A stretch of DNA of 37,694 nt, taken from assembly GCF_001949145.1 (NCBI RefSeq), contig NW_019091380.1, forward strand, positions 3,348,178 through 3,385,871, read 5' to 3'. Positions 20,721 to 32,700 of the stretch are shown in pieces. A program made the translations under genes and the position numbers. How positions within the stretch are numbered: the stretch's first letter is position 1; every line of letters begins with the position of its first letter. The notes under the pieces were generated by a model. It saw only the letters and a program-made list of their open reading frames with translations. It did not search any database and was not told the origin of the DNA. The DNA comes from Acanthaster planci. Its lineage: Eukaryota; Echinodermata; Asteroidea; Valvatida; Acanthasteridae.

Positions 20721-23700
20721 CTGTCATAAAAGGAAAAACAAATAATAACTGTTTGTTGAGATTGGTGTCTAGGTAGATTAAGCTGAAGGCTATTGATCAT
20801 CACAGCTATTCTAGAGCCAGACAGGAATATGCAACTTGCTTGGCACAAAATGCAACTACAGTATCATACATCTGAACTAGTGCCATGACAAGCATGATGC
20901 TATCTTAATCAACACTTTTTGAATGAATGTTTCCGATGATACAACTGGCTAGCAACTGATCACATCCTGTCACCACATCGTACATCCACACAGTTACACT
21001 GTCATGCGAAGACACTACAAGTCTGCAGTGATGGCATCTCATCATACCCTAAAGGGGTGTTGCGAGTAAGCCATATGCTACCATTCATAGTTCCTATAAT
21101 GATCAAGATCTCACCTCTCGCTAACTTCTCTTTCTGCATCTGTAATTCCTTCTCCAACTCTTTGACGGCTCGTGCATCATCCTCCTGTTATCGCAAAAAC
21201 AGTGGAAGGAGAACAAGTCATCTCAAAAAAGCATCAATAAAAGCAAGAAATAATCACCGACACAAAAAATTATACTTCCGATCTCAGGAATGTAACATTG
21301 TCTTTGAAAACAAGTTCAACATAGAGAACTGAAGTGAATCTGTCAAGCACCCAATTATGAGCGTCAAAGGCATTTAGCATGAGAACCAGCACGTGAACCA
21401 ACACACAAACATATTCCATTCCTATAACTGTACTTTCTAGTTCAAACTTTTGACACACTTTGATATTCTATTGCTCTCTCTTTTTTCAAATTGATTATCT
21501 GTTTCTCCGAACTTTTGTCTCGTCAACTTTGATGCATCATAATTGGACAGCATAGAGCAATGTCGTTCACAATGCCAGCCCAAATGACGTGATGACTCAA
21601 AAGTCCGGGTCTATGAAAGAAGCTTGGAATGCACAGAATCATGAGAACTAGACAGCAGGCAACAAGCACAAAGTAATGAAATTTTGTGCCAGTGCTAAAG
21701 GTCTCGCACAGCAGAATGGTTAAGACTGAAATCAAACTTGACGACCTAGAAGAAAGCCAAACAGAGAGAGGGAGTGTAGATGCTTACAGCAGGGTCGGTC
21801 CACAGCGAACACTTGGTACAAACAGTGCAGCCTTGGCCGGGATTGCGAGCGTGACCACAGAAGTGGTTGTAATCAATATCAGGCTTGCGACAGATGTAAC
21901 ACATCTTGGCACCACAGCGACAAGTCATCTGTTGACAGGAATACAAAAAAACACATCTTCCACGATATACTGAAATTTTTCAAGATACTTTTGAAATACA
22001 AAATGCAACATGTTATTCCTTACCCTATCCATCTGGGGCTACGATAAGTTTGAAGAAACAAACTCAAGTACAATTGTATTACAAGATAATCAGTGTTAGA
22101 AACGTGCAGACAGTTTTAAAGTTTGTTACCTTTGCATGCTTATTCAAGAGTCCAAGAATAAAACTTGCTATGGAAGACATGATGTGACCAAAATCTTGAC
22201 ACCTGCAGTAAAACTGGGACTTTTGAGGGAGGGGGGTTGTGAATTTTGATTTTGCCTTCATCACAGGACTGTGTAGTAAGGCTTGTCTGGGAGCTTTTGA
22301 GAGAATATTGACAAGTTTGATTGGATGAGACTTGAACCCAGAACATCTTCTTAAGCTTGCACGGTTAGCTGGTGGTATCACACATGACATACACTTGTAA
22401 CAAATGTTTATAGATTACAAATTGAATACAGAAATAATAAATGATCCCTATTTTAGTCAAAGAATTCAACTGGGCACCGCACAGTTCTACAAATCAATCT
22501 TTCGATGGCGGAGGAATTACAGGGAACAGTCGGAATCACACATCACACAAATTAAACAGTGATTTGTAAAAATATTTGTGATAAATAAAGCAGACTATTA
22601 CGGTGTGTATATTCATCACAAGTCCTTTATTTATTTCACAGACATGCATAAAAACACAATAATCCTAAAGCTTAAAGCACAGATGCATGGCCCCCACTCA
22701 TGAATAATATCTTCAAGCAAGAAGGATCGCGTTTGCGCTGTGCTCTGTGCTATCATGTCCAGATTGGACTTAACTAGTCATGGTTATGATGCACTAGCTC
22801 TAGGCCCACACGACTCGACTAGTCGACAATACCATCGAGAAAGGAGACAAGGTATTGGTGGTGGCTCGCGACTAGCAAACCGACTAGCCGAGCTCAGTGT
22901 ACAAATTTGACATGGGCATGGTTCACTGCCAGCATGTGGCTGCTCTGAACAGGTGAGTGCTGTGAACACGTGGTGCGGCGCTGCTCTGCGGGGTCTGGTA
23001 GGCACTCCACTCTGTAGTTCTGGGCATGTATGTAGTCGCGGGCGCTGTGGTCTAATGTGCTACGAGTTCCAGCCACTGGTTGTGACACAGTCCGACTAGT
23101 TGCCGCATCACTACTAGTCGACTATCTGGAAATTGGTAGTCGTGATCACCAATACCCAGAGGTACTGGGGACTAGTTGACTTGTCACATGGGCCTACTGA
23201 TGAGACAGACGAATATTGAGTTTCAACCTTTTTACCGATGCAATAAGACTGTGTTTGATATGTCAAGTTGGTTACCTTATTGCAGCCTTGGTCTTTCATT
23301 ATACCAGCCTTGCATCGGTGGCAAGTGCGGATCTGAGCTTGAGACATCCTCTCCTCACTGGGAAACAAGAATCACAGAAAGCAAATGGGAAATGGACACA
23401 GTACGTGGTCTATTGCACACTTGCAAGAGACCACGTTGTGTTTGATGTAGCTTGGCCCACAGGCAGACACTGTCTTGGTTCAAGGTAGAAATGAAAAGAC
23501 ACAGTCCTACTGTGTATTTCTTGAACTGAGACAGTGTTTGCCTGTGGGCCAAGCTACATCGAAGACAACGTGGTCTATTGCAAGCGTGGAAGCATGTGAT
23601 TCTGCATGTACTGTGTGGAACCATGCAATGTACAGGTACACTGTATGTGTAAGCGGTCTGCCGATGACATCATCGACTCAGCCTGGGAGCACAAACAGCC

Positions 23701-26700
23701 AAAAGGGGATCTCTGTGGGTGGGGAAACGCAGGATCTTTATATTTTTTGGGGGTCATGATTAATGGGATAAACACTGACTTTACAATGTTTGTAAAATGG
23801 TTACGTATTTATTGTTATTTTGAAATACTTCACGTGAACTAAATGTTTTCAATTTCTGTTAACCTTTAAAGGAAAAGACAATCCATGCAAGGCACAGTTT
23901 TTTCCCTATATTATGTATGATGTATGAAAGCGTTTATCTTACTAAGATAATCTCATGTTGGTTTCTGATTTCTTCTCAATTTCTTCGCATCGTTTGCCAA
24001 AGTGGTCCTTCCAATCTTCTCCACAATGACGACATGTCTCCTACATCGTAAACAAGATAGAATTTAGGGAAAGCAAACCCTCCCATAATTTATTAAGGGT
24101 AGCAGCACAGGCAAATAGATACCTACATGTACATGTTTTGCCGAATCAGATCATTTAAATGTAACAGTGACCATTCTGAGATGGCATTAAATTTAATTCA
24201 AAATTTGCACAAGTACAAAAACTTAAAAAAGTTTTTAAAACCCTTAAAACCCTCAACATTTCAATGCCAACATTAAGTTAACCTTCCCAGATCCCGCAAA
24301 ATCCATCAAGTTTGGAAAAATACTGTGGGACTGAGAAAGGTTGAGCCCACCTTGATGCCCTTTGAAGGGTTTTGAAGGATTTTGAAGGGTTCAGAAAGTC
24401 CCTAGCCAAGATACACAATGAGATTAAAAAAATAAGAAATTCACTTGTGAGGGCCCATGCACACTCACCTTCATGCAGTCGGTGTTTTGGCAAGAGAATA
24501 CTTTGTCGCCTGGGTCCAGCACAGCGGCAAAGTCACAGTGAGGGCAGCGAACCAAGCCGTCCATACCAGCCAACTGAATGGATTCTTCCTGGACGCGCTC
24601 GTCATACTTAGCCATGTCGTTGGCAGACAGACACTTCTCCAATTGATCTGAGCGAGAATTGACGAGACCCAATAAGAACTGCTGTGACAGGTCACCTAAC
24701 CAACAATGGTTATACCCATTTCATTTTTTAACATTTAACTTGGAACATTCAAACATTGCCACACCGCTTCTTGAAAAGGATGTGACTCAAAGGAGGCAGT
24801 TTTATTACCGATGTTTAAAATTATGAATGTGTCACACCACAACACGGAGACATTTTTTTTTAATAACAGGTTTTACCCTTACACCGACCTAGATTCATAG
24901 GTCATGTGTACTCAGTGTTTGTCCAAGAGCTTGCAAAATATTCCCTCGAACCCATGACCTCCTGTTTACTAGTGCGGATGTTAACAACCACTTGACCACT
25001 GAGCTTGTCGGGGTCGGTTGGTCGGTCCGAGGTCAGATGTAGCAGCGGGTTCCACAAACAATTTAAAGATGTACTTTGTGTCGGTTTTGATGCACGAACA
25101 CTGAACATGCAGTATATATCGTCGTATCAGTACTATAAAGTCATTAACAAAATATTCACACTAAACGGTTGTTAATGAAATTTTTTTTAACTTGAAATAC
25201 AAGCTAAGTCCTGGTGAAGATTTGAGAAACAGTCCCCCCAAATGATTTTTATCAATGAAATAATGTGGACCATTATCTGTTTCTTTATAAAATTCTTTCA
25301 TGCTTAGAATAGGGCCCTAAAATTATTTTCAAAATCATCAGTGCTATAAGGTCATTACTGCCATAACGACCTTATAGCACTGACACAACGATATGACTTG
25401 GGAAGTCCTTGAATGAACCACCAATCAGTGCTTTAGAATGGGATTGGCTGAAATAGAATGGGGATGTAAACAGGAGTCTGGGAGAGAAACTCCTATCCTT
25501 AGGATAGAAAGTTTCCAACAGTAATACATGCTTTTCTTGTAATTGGGGAATGAGATTAGGATAAGATGGGGTGAAGGACGCACCTCTCGGGTAGGAGCTA
25601 TCACATCCATCAGTCATACAGGTAAGATGTGCTTTGCCCTGTCCGTACACAGACTCCTTGGCGTACCTTTGTAGGCAAGAGTCGCAGAAGAGATGGCCAT
25701 CTAGACACTGGACCATTGTCTCAAAGGTGACCTCGGCGAAACAGCAACCGCACTCAATCAGTTGACCTTCCTGTTAGTGGGAATAAAGCCGAGATGGCTT
25801 GGTGGGGGGGGCCTTGTGCTAATATAACCCTAGTTCCAACCCACAAGTGACTCCAAAAACTATTTTCCAGAAAGAGGTAACCTTGTATGGGCCTGGCTTA
25901 ATTTCTCCACACACGGTTCACACAACCTCCACCTTTTTTGTTCATGGGTGCCACTAGGTATGCAGGGTTAGCACACTGCGATATAAAGCAGGGTTCAAGG
26001 ACATCCCACCAAGGATGGCCTCAGGATCACTTATGGCCATTATTCAAATCCTCCCAAGATAATATACAACCCAGCAGGATGTTTTAGATTTGGCAGGATT
26101 GAGGAACACAGAGCCCACCTTACTAGATAGAGGAATTGATGTGGTTATTCCTTGAAAGTTTGAGGAAAGTGCCACTGGTTTCCTCCAAAGAGTTGGGAAG
26201 ATTTCGGAAGGTTTATGACCAAATTTCTTTGGTGGTCATTTGAGCGTTTTCACAGCTGGAGAGAGTAATAACTAATTACTTACAGCTTCATATTCATTTT
26301 CGTTCAGGCTCAACGCCAACATCAAATCCTTTTCCTGTATCAGAGGGGGTAAAAAGCAAACCAAAACGATTTATTTATGAGACAGAGGTCCAGAACTGAT
26401 AGTTTTTCACCTGAATAAAGATACATCAGAAAATCAAGTCATTTACCCTGCCAATATATCTAGTGCAACAACGAGTTGAAGCAGTTTGGTATTCCAACAG
26501 CACATACCCAAAGTGAGGCGAGACTGAGGTCATTCATGAACAGCAATACCTCTGTGAAAAAGGACAGCCCAATTGGCACAGCTGAAACATGGCAAAACAT
26601 GCTCAAGCTCCGCTACTTTCTCAACTGACTTTGCCTCTTTGAGAAAAACCTGAACTGGCTCGTTCTTTAGACAAAAAACAATTGTTGCTTTCTCCCATAT

Positions 26701-29700
26701 TGCAAAACGAAAGGAGAGATGACTGATGCTACAATGAAACAAAGACACCAGACCATTCCAGACCCAAAGGACTGCCGTCTAGTATTAAAATGTGCCCTGA
26801 ATCACGTGGAGCAGGATTGAGTCTGGTGATTCCTAATCTACTTGATTAGGTAACAGAATGATTCAGTAAGTCCCACCCACTGCAGAGGTGGACACGTAAC
26901 ACATGCTCTTCTCCAATGCCAAACAACAGGTCCCAGCCACAAGCATCAATAGTGCATGCACACATGTAGGATTTTTATACACGCATTGGACATAAATCGC
27001 ACCCGTGATTGGTCAGAAAAAAATGGGGCGGGGCTTAACGGATTGGTCTATAAGCAAACTCTAAATATCAGGCTTTATTGTAATATAAACTCAGCACAGT
27101 ATACAGGCTCCTCTGTCAATGCTGCACAGAGAGTTGGGTAGCCTGAATGGAATGTATGCAAAGGAGATTCAAACCAATCTCTGCTATTGCGACATTCATC
27201 CACAGAACTTGAAGACAGGGTCTATGTCCAAAGAGTGTTTCCCTTTGTGACAGAGCAAGTTTAATTCAATCCAAGATCATGTCTTACCAAGCTACTATTC
27301 TTGACATACTCCTGGTAGAATTTCAGCTGTCGTTGCAGGTCGGACGAGGCCTTGATGTTGCCCTGGTAGAATGGATGCCTCAGGCCTTTCAGCAGGTGAA
27401 TTACCACCTTTGTCGTTTCCTGTTTTCCCTGTAAGTCTGGAGAGCATGGGAAGTCAGGAAGATGGTGAACTCATGTCATCAATTTTGGGGCCAAACTGAA
27501 CTTTGGTTGGTATACTTCTACATACCACAGCAGAAAGCTGAAAAATGACTTAACCAGCTCTTGACTTGTGTAGAAACAGTACATTGAGGGATCTAGGAGG
27601 AGGGTATAAGGGAAACACAGGGAGTATCCCTCACCCCCTCCAAAAAAAAAAACAAACCAGGGAGGGGACTATTTCAGGAGGGTGGAGGGGGAAATAATGG
27701 AGAGGAGATTATTTCAGTTCCTTCCCTCCAGAAGTGTCTAAAAAAGCCCCAAAAGGTCACGCAACGAAATTTCAAAATGTCCCCCAAGAAGTTGGCCCCC
27801 CAACCCTTGAAATAATAAAAGGAAGTTTAGAACTGCTCCCTTAAGCGTACACTTTTAAGATACACTACTTCCACAATTCCTTCAAAACCGAGCAAAGCAC
27901 ATCTTTTGATGTATCCTGTCCGATGACATTTTGACAAAGTGGGCCAAGCATCTTGTTTCCATTCTATGAAACAAATACACCTACACACCAGCACCAGGTA
28001 CCTGAGCACCAGACTAAGGCACCATGTCAAAAAGATTTTAATCAGGGAAGCGCCGAGGGTCTGCCCGCCCCAGCTGCCCGACCCTCGGCGCCGCCGACCT
28101 AGTGTTTCTGCAAAACAAAGGGTACAGATTTGCACAATGCTTTCACGGATGACTGCATTCTGGGTACTTGTAGGCAGCCGCAGTGCACCGACAGAATCAA
28201 AGACACTCATCCTATGCCAGCAATTTTCACTATTAAAGACTTTGGTTTCTGTTGAAAAAAAAGCATCTTTGAATTCTGTCCAACAGGCGAAACAAAATCG
28301 TGGAGTTGTCACAATAGTCCACTTACAACAAGGCTTTTTGGCTTAACAGAAGGCCCACTCTCCAAACATTTTTCTGTTGCTGTGTATAAATGGATGCCCG
28401 CCACCTGGCATCTGTGTACCACCTTTAAACTGCCCTATCAAACCACAGTCATCAACTGCCCTCCTCCACGCTCAACTGTCAACAAACCAATCGCCGAGAT
28501 GTAAACAAGAAACCAGAAACCAATCGATATATAAGCTCTACATATTCTTAGTTGTCATTGGTTATAAAAGTTGAAAGCCCACTATCCCTACCATCAGCTA
28601 ATTAAGACAATGTCAGTCATTGGTCGGAAACAGCCTACAACCACTCAACCAAATCACTCTTTAAACAAAAAAAAGAAAGGTTTGCAAGGATTTTCAGTGG
28701 GGAATAAGTTTTAAGATAACGACCAGGGCTAAATGAATGCTAAAACATATGTCAAGTCTATGTCCAAAGGTTGTTGATGAGTGATGCAGGTACCATAGAA
28801 TTGGCAACTTGAACCCTTATTTACAACTGCTTTTTCTTTTTTTCCTTTAAATTTTGGGATTAGGTGCCTTTTAGGGACACATAGATGTAGGCATTTTCAC
28901 TTAAACAAGGGCATCTGGGTCCAGATTTATCAGAAAAATGCATAGCATTTTTTCAGACTCACTTTTTGTGGTGATCTTAACCTGGATTTTCCGCTCTTGA
29001 TGTGACAGGGTCTTGACTTGTGGTAAGAGCTTCTGGATTCTCTCATTGGAGCGCAAGATTTCCTCCAGGCAAACTCTGGTAGGAGCATAGTTGAAAAAGT
29101 GTAGCGACCACACCATCCTGATAGTGTCGACTGAGAGCTGTGGGAAGGGACAAAATGTAAAAAGACTTTGTCAATAAATAAGACTTGAAGCTATGCATGG
29201 CGAAAGTACTAACTATGTGAAGTTTGCGGTGACACCATGTAAACAAATTCTCTCTTTGAGTGTGTGTGGTTCTCTCAAAGAGAGAATTTGTTTACATGGT
29301 GTCACCGCAAACTTCACATAGTTAGACTTTGTCAATGTTTTACAAGAAAATTTCAACTTGGAACTACAGTGAAAAAGGGTGGGTTTGAAATGTTACAAAG
29401 AAACGACTGCAGTTTTCGATTAAGGGTTTGTCCAGGAATCTAAGGTTTAATGATGGACCGAGCGCTTACCATTCGGAAGTCATTCTGCAACTGTATCATG
29501 ATATCTTCAGCATAACGTCTTGATGCAGGCATCTTGTAGTAGTCTTTAATATAGTCAACTTTCTCTTCCTGTCATAAATATAGCAAATCACAAACAGATC
29601 AAAGGGACAAATTTATGGCCCCCCGACCGAAAACTACAGCATTCTGGGTGGAAACATTTACAGACTGATTGAGGTTATGTACTTTCTTTCAAGTAAGATA

Positions 29701-32700
29701 TTTCAGGATTAAACAGTAGTCCGATTTGGGGGATTTTACCAATGGTGTCCACCACCATAAAAATATCACCTAACCCTAAATTTCAATTATTTTTGTTGTT
29801 TGATTGCTGTTTCATTCGGATATTTGGCGATAAAAAGTGTGCTGAAGGTCACTGCAAAATACCAACAAATGCAACACCGGCCTTTCCTCTTTCTGGTTCT
29901 TGAACTAACCAGTAAGTCACAGCCCCAACTACATGTACAATGGCAGCCAGTACAGTAACGGAAGGACTTGAAAGGGTAAAGAATTTTACAAGGACTACTC
30001 ACCTCTACTTTAGTCTTGACTGACTTGGATGTGGAGGGGGCTTCTTGCTTTTTAGCTCGCGGGTAGCTGGGGTTCTCAAGGAGGTGGTTACAGACTACAT
30101 TGACAGGAGATGGATAATCCTTCATGGCTTGCAGCTGGGTCAATATGTAGCTTGGATCAACCTCCGGGAACAACATCAACTACATGGCACATAACATCAA
30201 GACAGTAATGTAACATGCACTCAAAATCAGTTCAAGAGGTATGGTAAACACAGCGCTGCAGTTGAGCCCATCACAAGTCCTTTTACGAGACCAATCACAA
30301 GTGATGAGGTGACGACAAAGGAAATTTGTCTGTTCATTTGAATGAAACTTGAATTTCATCTGAAGGTTTTGTGATGGTTTTAAGAGCTCTTGACTACGAT
30401 ACTAAGTACTCAGGGACACAATGACAAAGAAATGCTTTTGTTGTTGTTCATTTGAATACTAGTAGCTTGTGACTTGGTTTAAGACTGAATGATTCATGAC
30501 AGACTTGCTGGGACTTGTGGTAGACCCAGCTACCACACTGGGTATTAACCCTAACCGGCAAGCATATTGTTTGGCTTACACTACACAGTACTACAAAATA
30601 CTAAGTAACAGCCAGAGCCTGAAGGACCTAGTACTACAAATTACTACTTCTGGCCAGGTTACTTCCATTGTTACTTGTACAGAGAACAATAAAGCCATGC
30701 ATTCATAGATCCAAAGCACTGTATGATACATTGTCTTATCTTTTGTATTGTATGACTTATGAGAACAATAAAGTCATGTCCTCTTACAAGCGACAGCACT
30801 GATTACTACATTTTACTACAAGTAATAATTTGTAATTTTATGTAGGGTTAAGGTTAAGCAACCTCAGAATTTAGCCAGGAAGATTAGAATTTGGATTCAT
30901 GAACTAATCTTACTAGACCCTCCCTTACCCTGACACATTTGCTCGGAAGTTTCTGGAATCTACCATAAACCGGCACTGTTCACCTACGCTACACCAACAA
31001 AGCTAGAATTCAGGTTTTCAAGGCTTTTTTCAAAATAATGGCTTGACTACACGGTGCCACTTCTACATATGTACTACAAGTACAATACTCAAATATAGAT
31101 TCTTATAAAACCTTGGGTAGAGTCAAAAAATGTTTTAACTCTTCAAGGGAGTTCAGGACCACCTAAGAGTCTAAACTGGCATAAAGTCAGTCTGATTTTT
31201 GCACTGTGACCACACAAAATACAGCTGGAGAACTCCTTATACGACCCTTTTGATGATTAACCGTTAAAATCCTCAATTCTCCACCTATTGGAGACTTGAG
31301 GACTGTCAGATTGATACTTTAGGTGGAGAAGCAAATTTGATTTTATCCAATGTTAGCAGGACAGTTTATTTATTAAAGACGGCCACACCTACCACTTCTG
31401 ATTTCATCTCTTCTATGGTTCTATCATTTCCAGGTCTGTTTTTCTGTTCTGGCAAGACCTCATGAGGTTGGTGAATAACTACTGGTGGCTGAAGAGGTAC
31501 CGGTGTCACTGGTTGCGTTTCTGGTTGTGGCTCAGGATTTGGTATGGAGGGTAGGGTTTGTATCTGTGTGGCTGGGTAGGTCGGCTGAATTTGAGGTTGA
31601 TGCGTTGCTGCTGGCGGCATAGGGTATGTCACTGTCTGTATCATGGGTTGTGACTTGGGTACTGGCACAAAGGGTGGTGGGTTCTGGGGTTCTGATACGA
31701 TTGCCTGGGGGAGGAAGGGGAGAGGATGTGGATATCTTACAGCCTGTGGCTGAGGCTTTGTTGCATTGGGTGGGGGGATGCTTCCAAACGTAACATGCGG
31801 TGGACGTTGAGTCTGGGGTTGCCAGAAAGTTGCCGGCGGCAAAGGATCTGTCACTTGGTGTAGCGCTGGTTGTGGTTGTGGGTTTGGCACAAACGGTGGT
31901 GGGACATGTCCTTGCATACACTGGTTGGAGACCTTTGGCTGGGAGGTAGGCACAGGAGTAAAGGGAGTAGTCTTCACAGTAGTCTGTTGATGAATTGCAT
32001 CTGGATCGGTAGTCTCAACTTGGGATGATTGTGTAGGCTTTCTAGTTGATACTGATGTGTATGTCATGTGTCTTGTGGATCCCTGTGATGGTGCAGAGGC
32101 TGAGAGCGGAGGCTTGGAAGCATTTGTCTGATTTGTTGTTCCAGAGATGGTCTTCTTCTGGCAGCTCTGATCAAATGACTGATGTGTTGAGGGACTTTGG
32201 GAAGGCACAAGCTTCTGAGAGCCCAATCCTGACAATCTGTGATATGAACTTGATGCCTGTCCCTGATCAACTTGCTTGACAGCTGCTTGTGTTTTGGATT
32301 TTGGTAGCGATTCCAATGAAGGAGATCGATGAATGGTTCTCGATGCCCCAAGTGCTGGCTGAGTAGAGGAACTTAAATTGGAACCAGTTGCTTCAGCTGG
32401 TTGCGTTAACGTGCCAAACGGGATGGTATGACTGGTGGACGTCAAAGAAGTTGCTGGCTGCATTGAATTTGCCGGTTTCTTGTAGAGCCTCTGGGTGTAG
32501 GTCTGGCTGCAGTTGGTAGCAGCGTACAGGCTGCCATGGTGACTATGCACACTGGTTGCAGAGGTGGAGGGTTGAAGAGTTGTCCTGGGAGTTGTCTGCA
32601 GACCCACATTGCTGACAGGCACTGCAGAACCTCTGTGACGATCGGAGTTGCTTTGTTGGCATTTGGCAGCAGCTGACGATGAGAAAATTGGCGTAGACGA

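Larger units (their letters stand above)
21929..23275 (-). other. RNF216-like intron with foldback element
   Basis: A 1347-bp intron. It contains a possible SINE remnant (about 22320-22390, minus) and the GACTAGTCGAC foldback (22816-23180). Confidence 0.85.
24648..25583 (-). other. RNF216-like intron with SINE and short palindrome
   Basis: A 936-bp intron containing a tRNA-derived SINE (24853-25025) and a 15-bp-arm palindrome (25339-25382). Confidence 0.85.

Noticed and set aside
22898-22952. Exon-like frame [19 protein letters not shown] followed by GTGAGT on the + strand
   Set aside because: It is short, on the opposite strand inside an intronic repeat, and the peptide is not recognised; insufficient for a gene call.
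27425-27436. Alternative acceptor ttacag for the exon at 27288-27436
   Set aside because: It would break the reading phase with the upstream exon; the ctctccag acceptor 8 bases earlier restores it.
27827-28346. Overlapping long open frames on both strands
   Set aside because: They sit wholly within an RNF216-like intron, overlap each other antisense around a GC-rich hairpin, and match no family.
31366-31392. Extension of the giant open frame to a stop at 31366
   Set aside because: GAAGTG|GTAGGT is a usable donor and splicing to 30179 restores the conserved [12 protein letters not shown] block, so the frame's own end is intronic.
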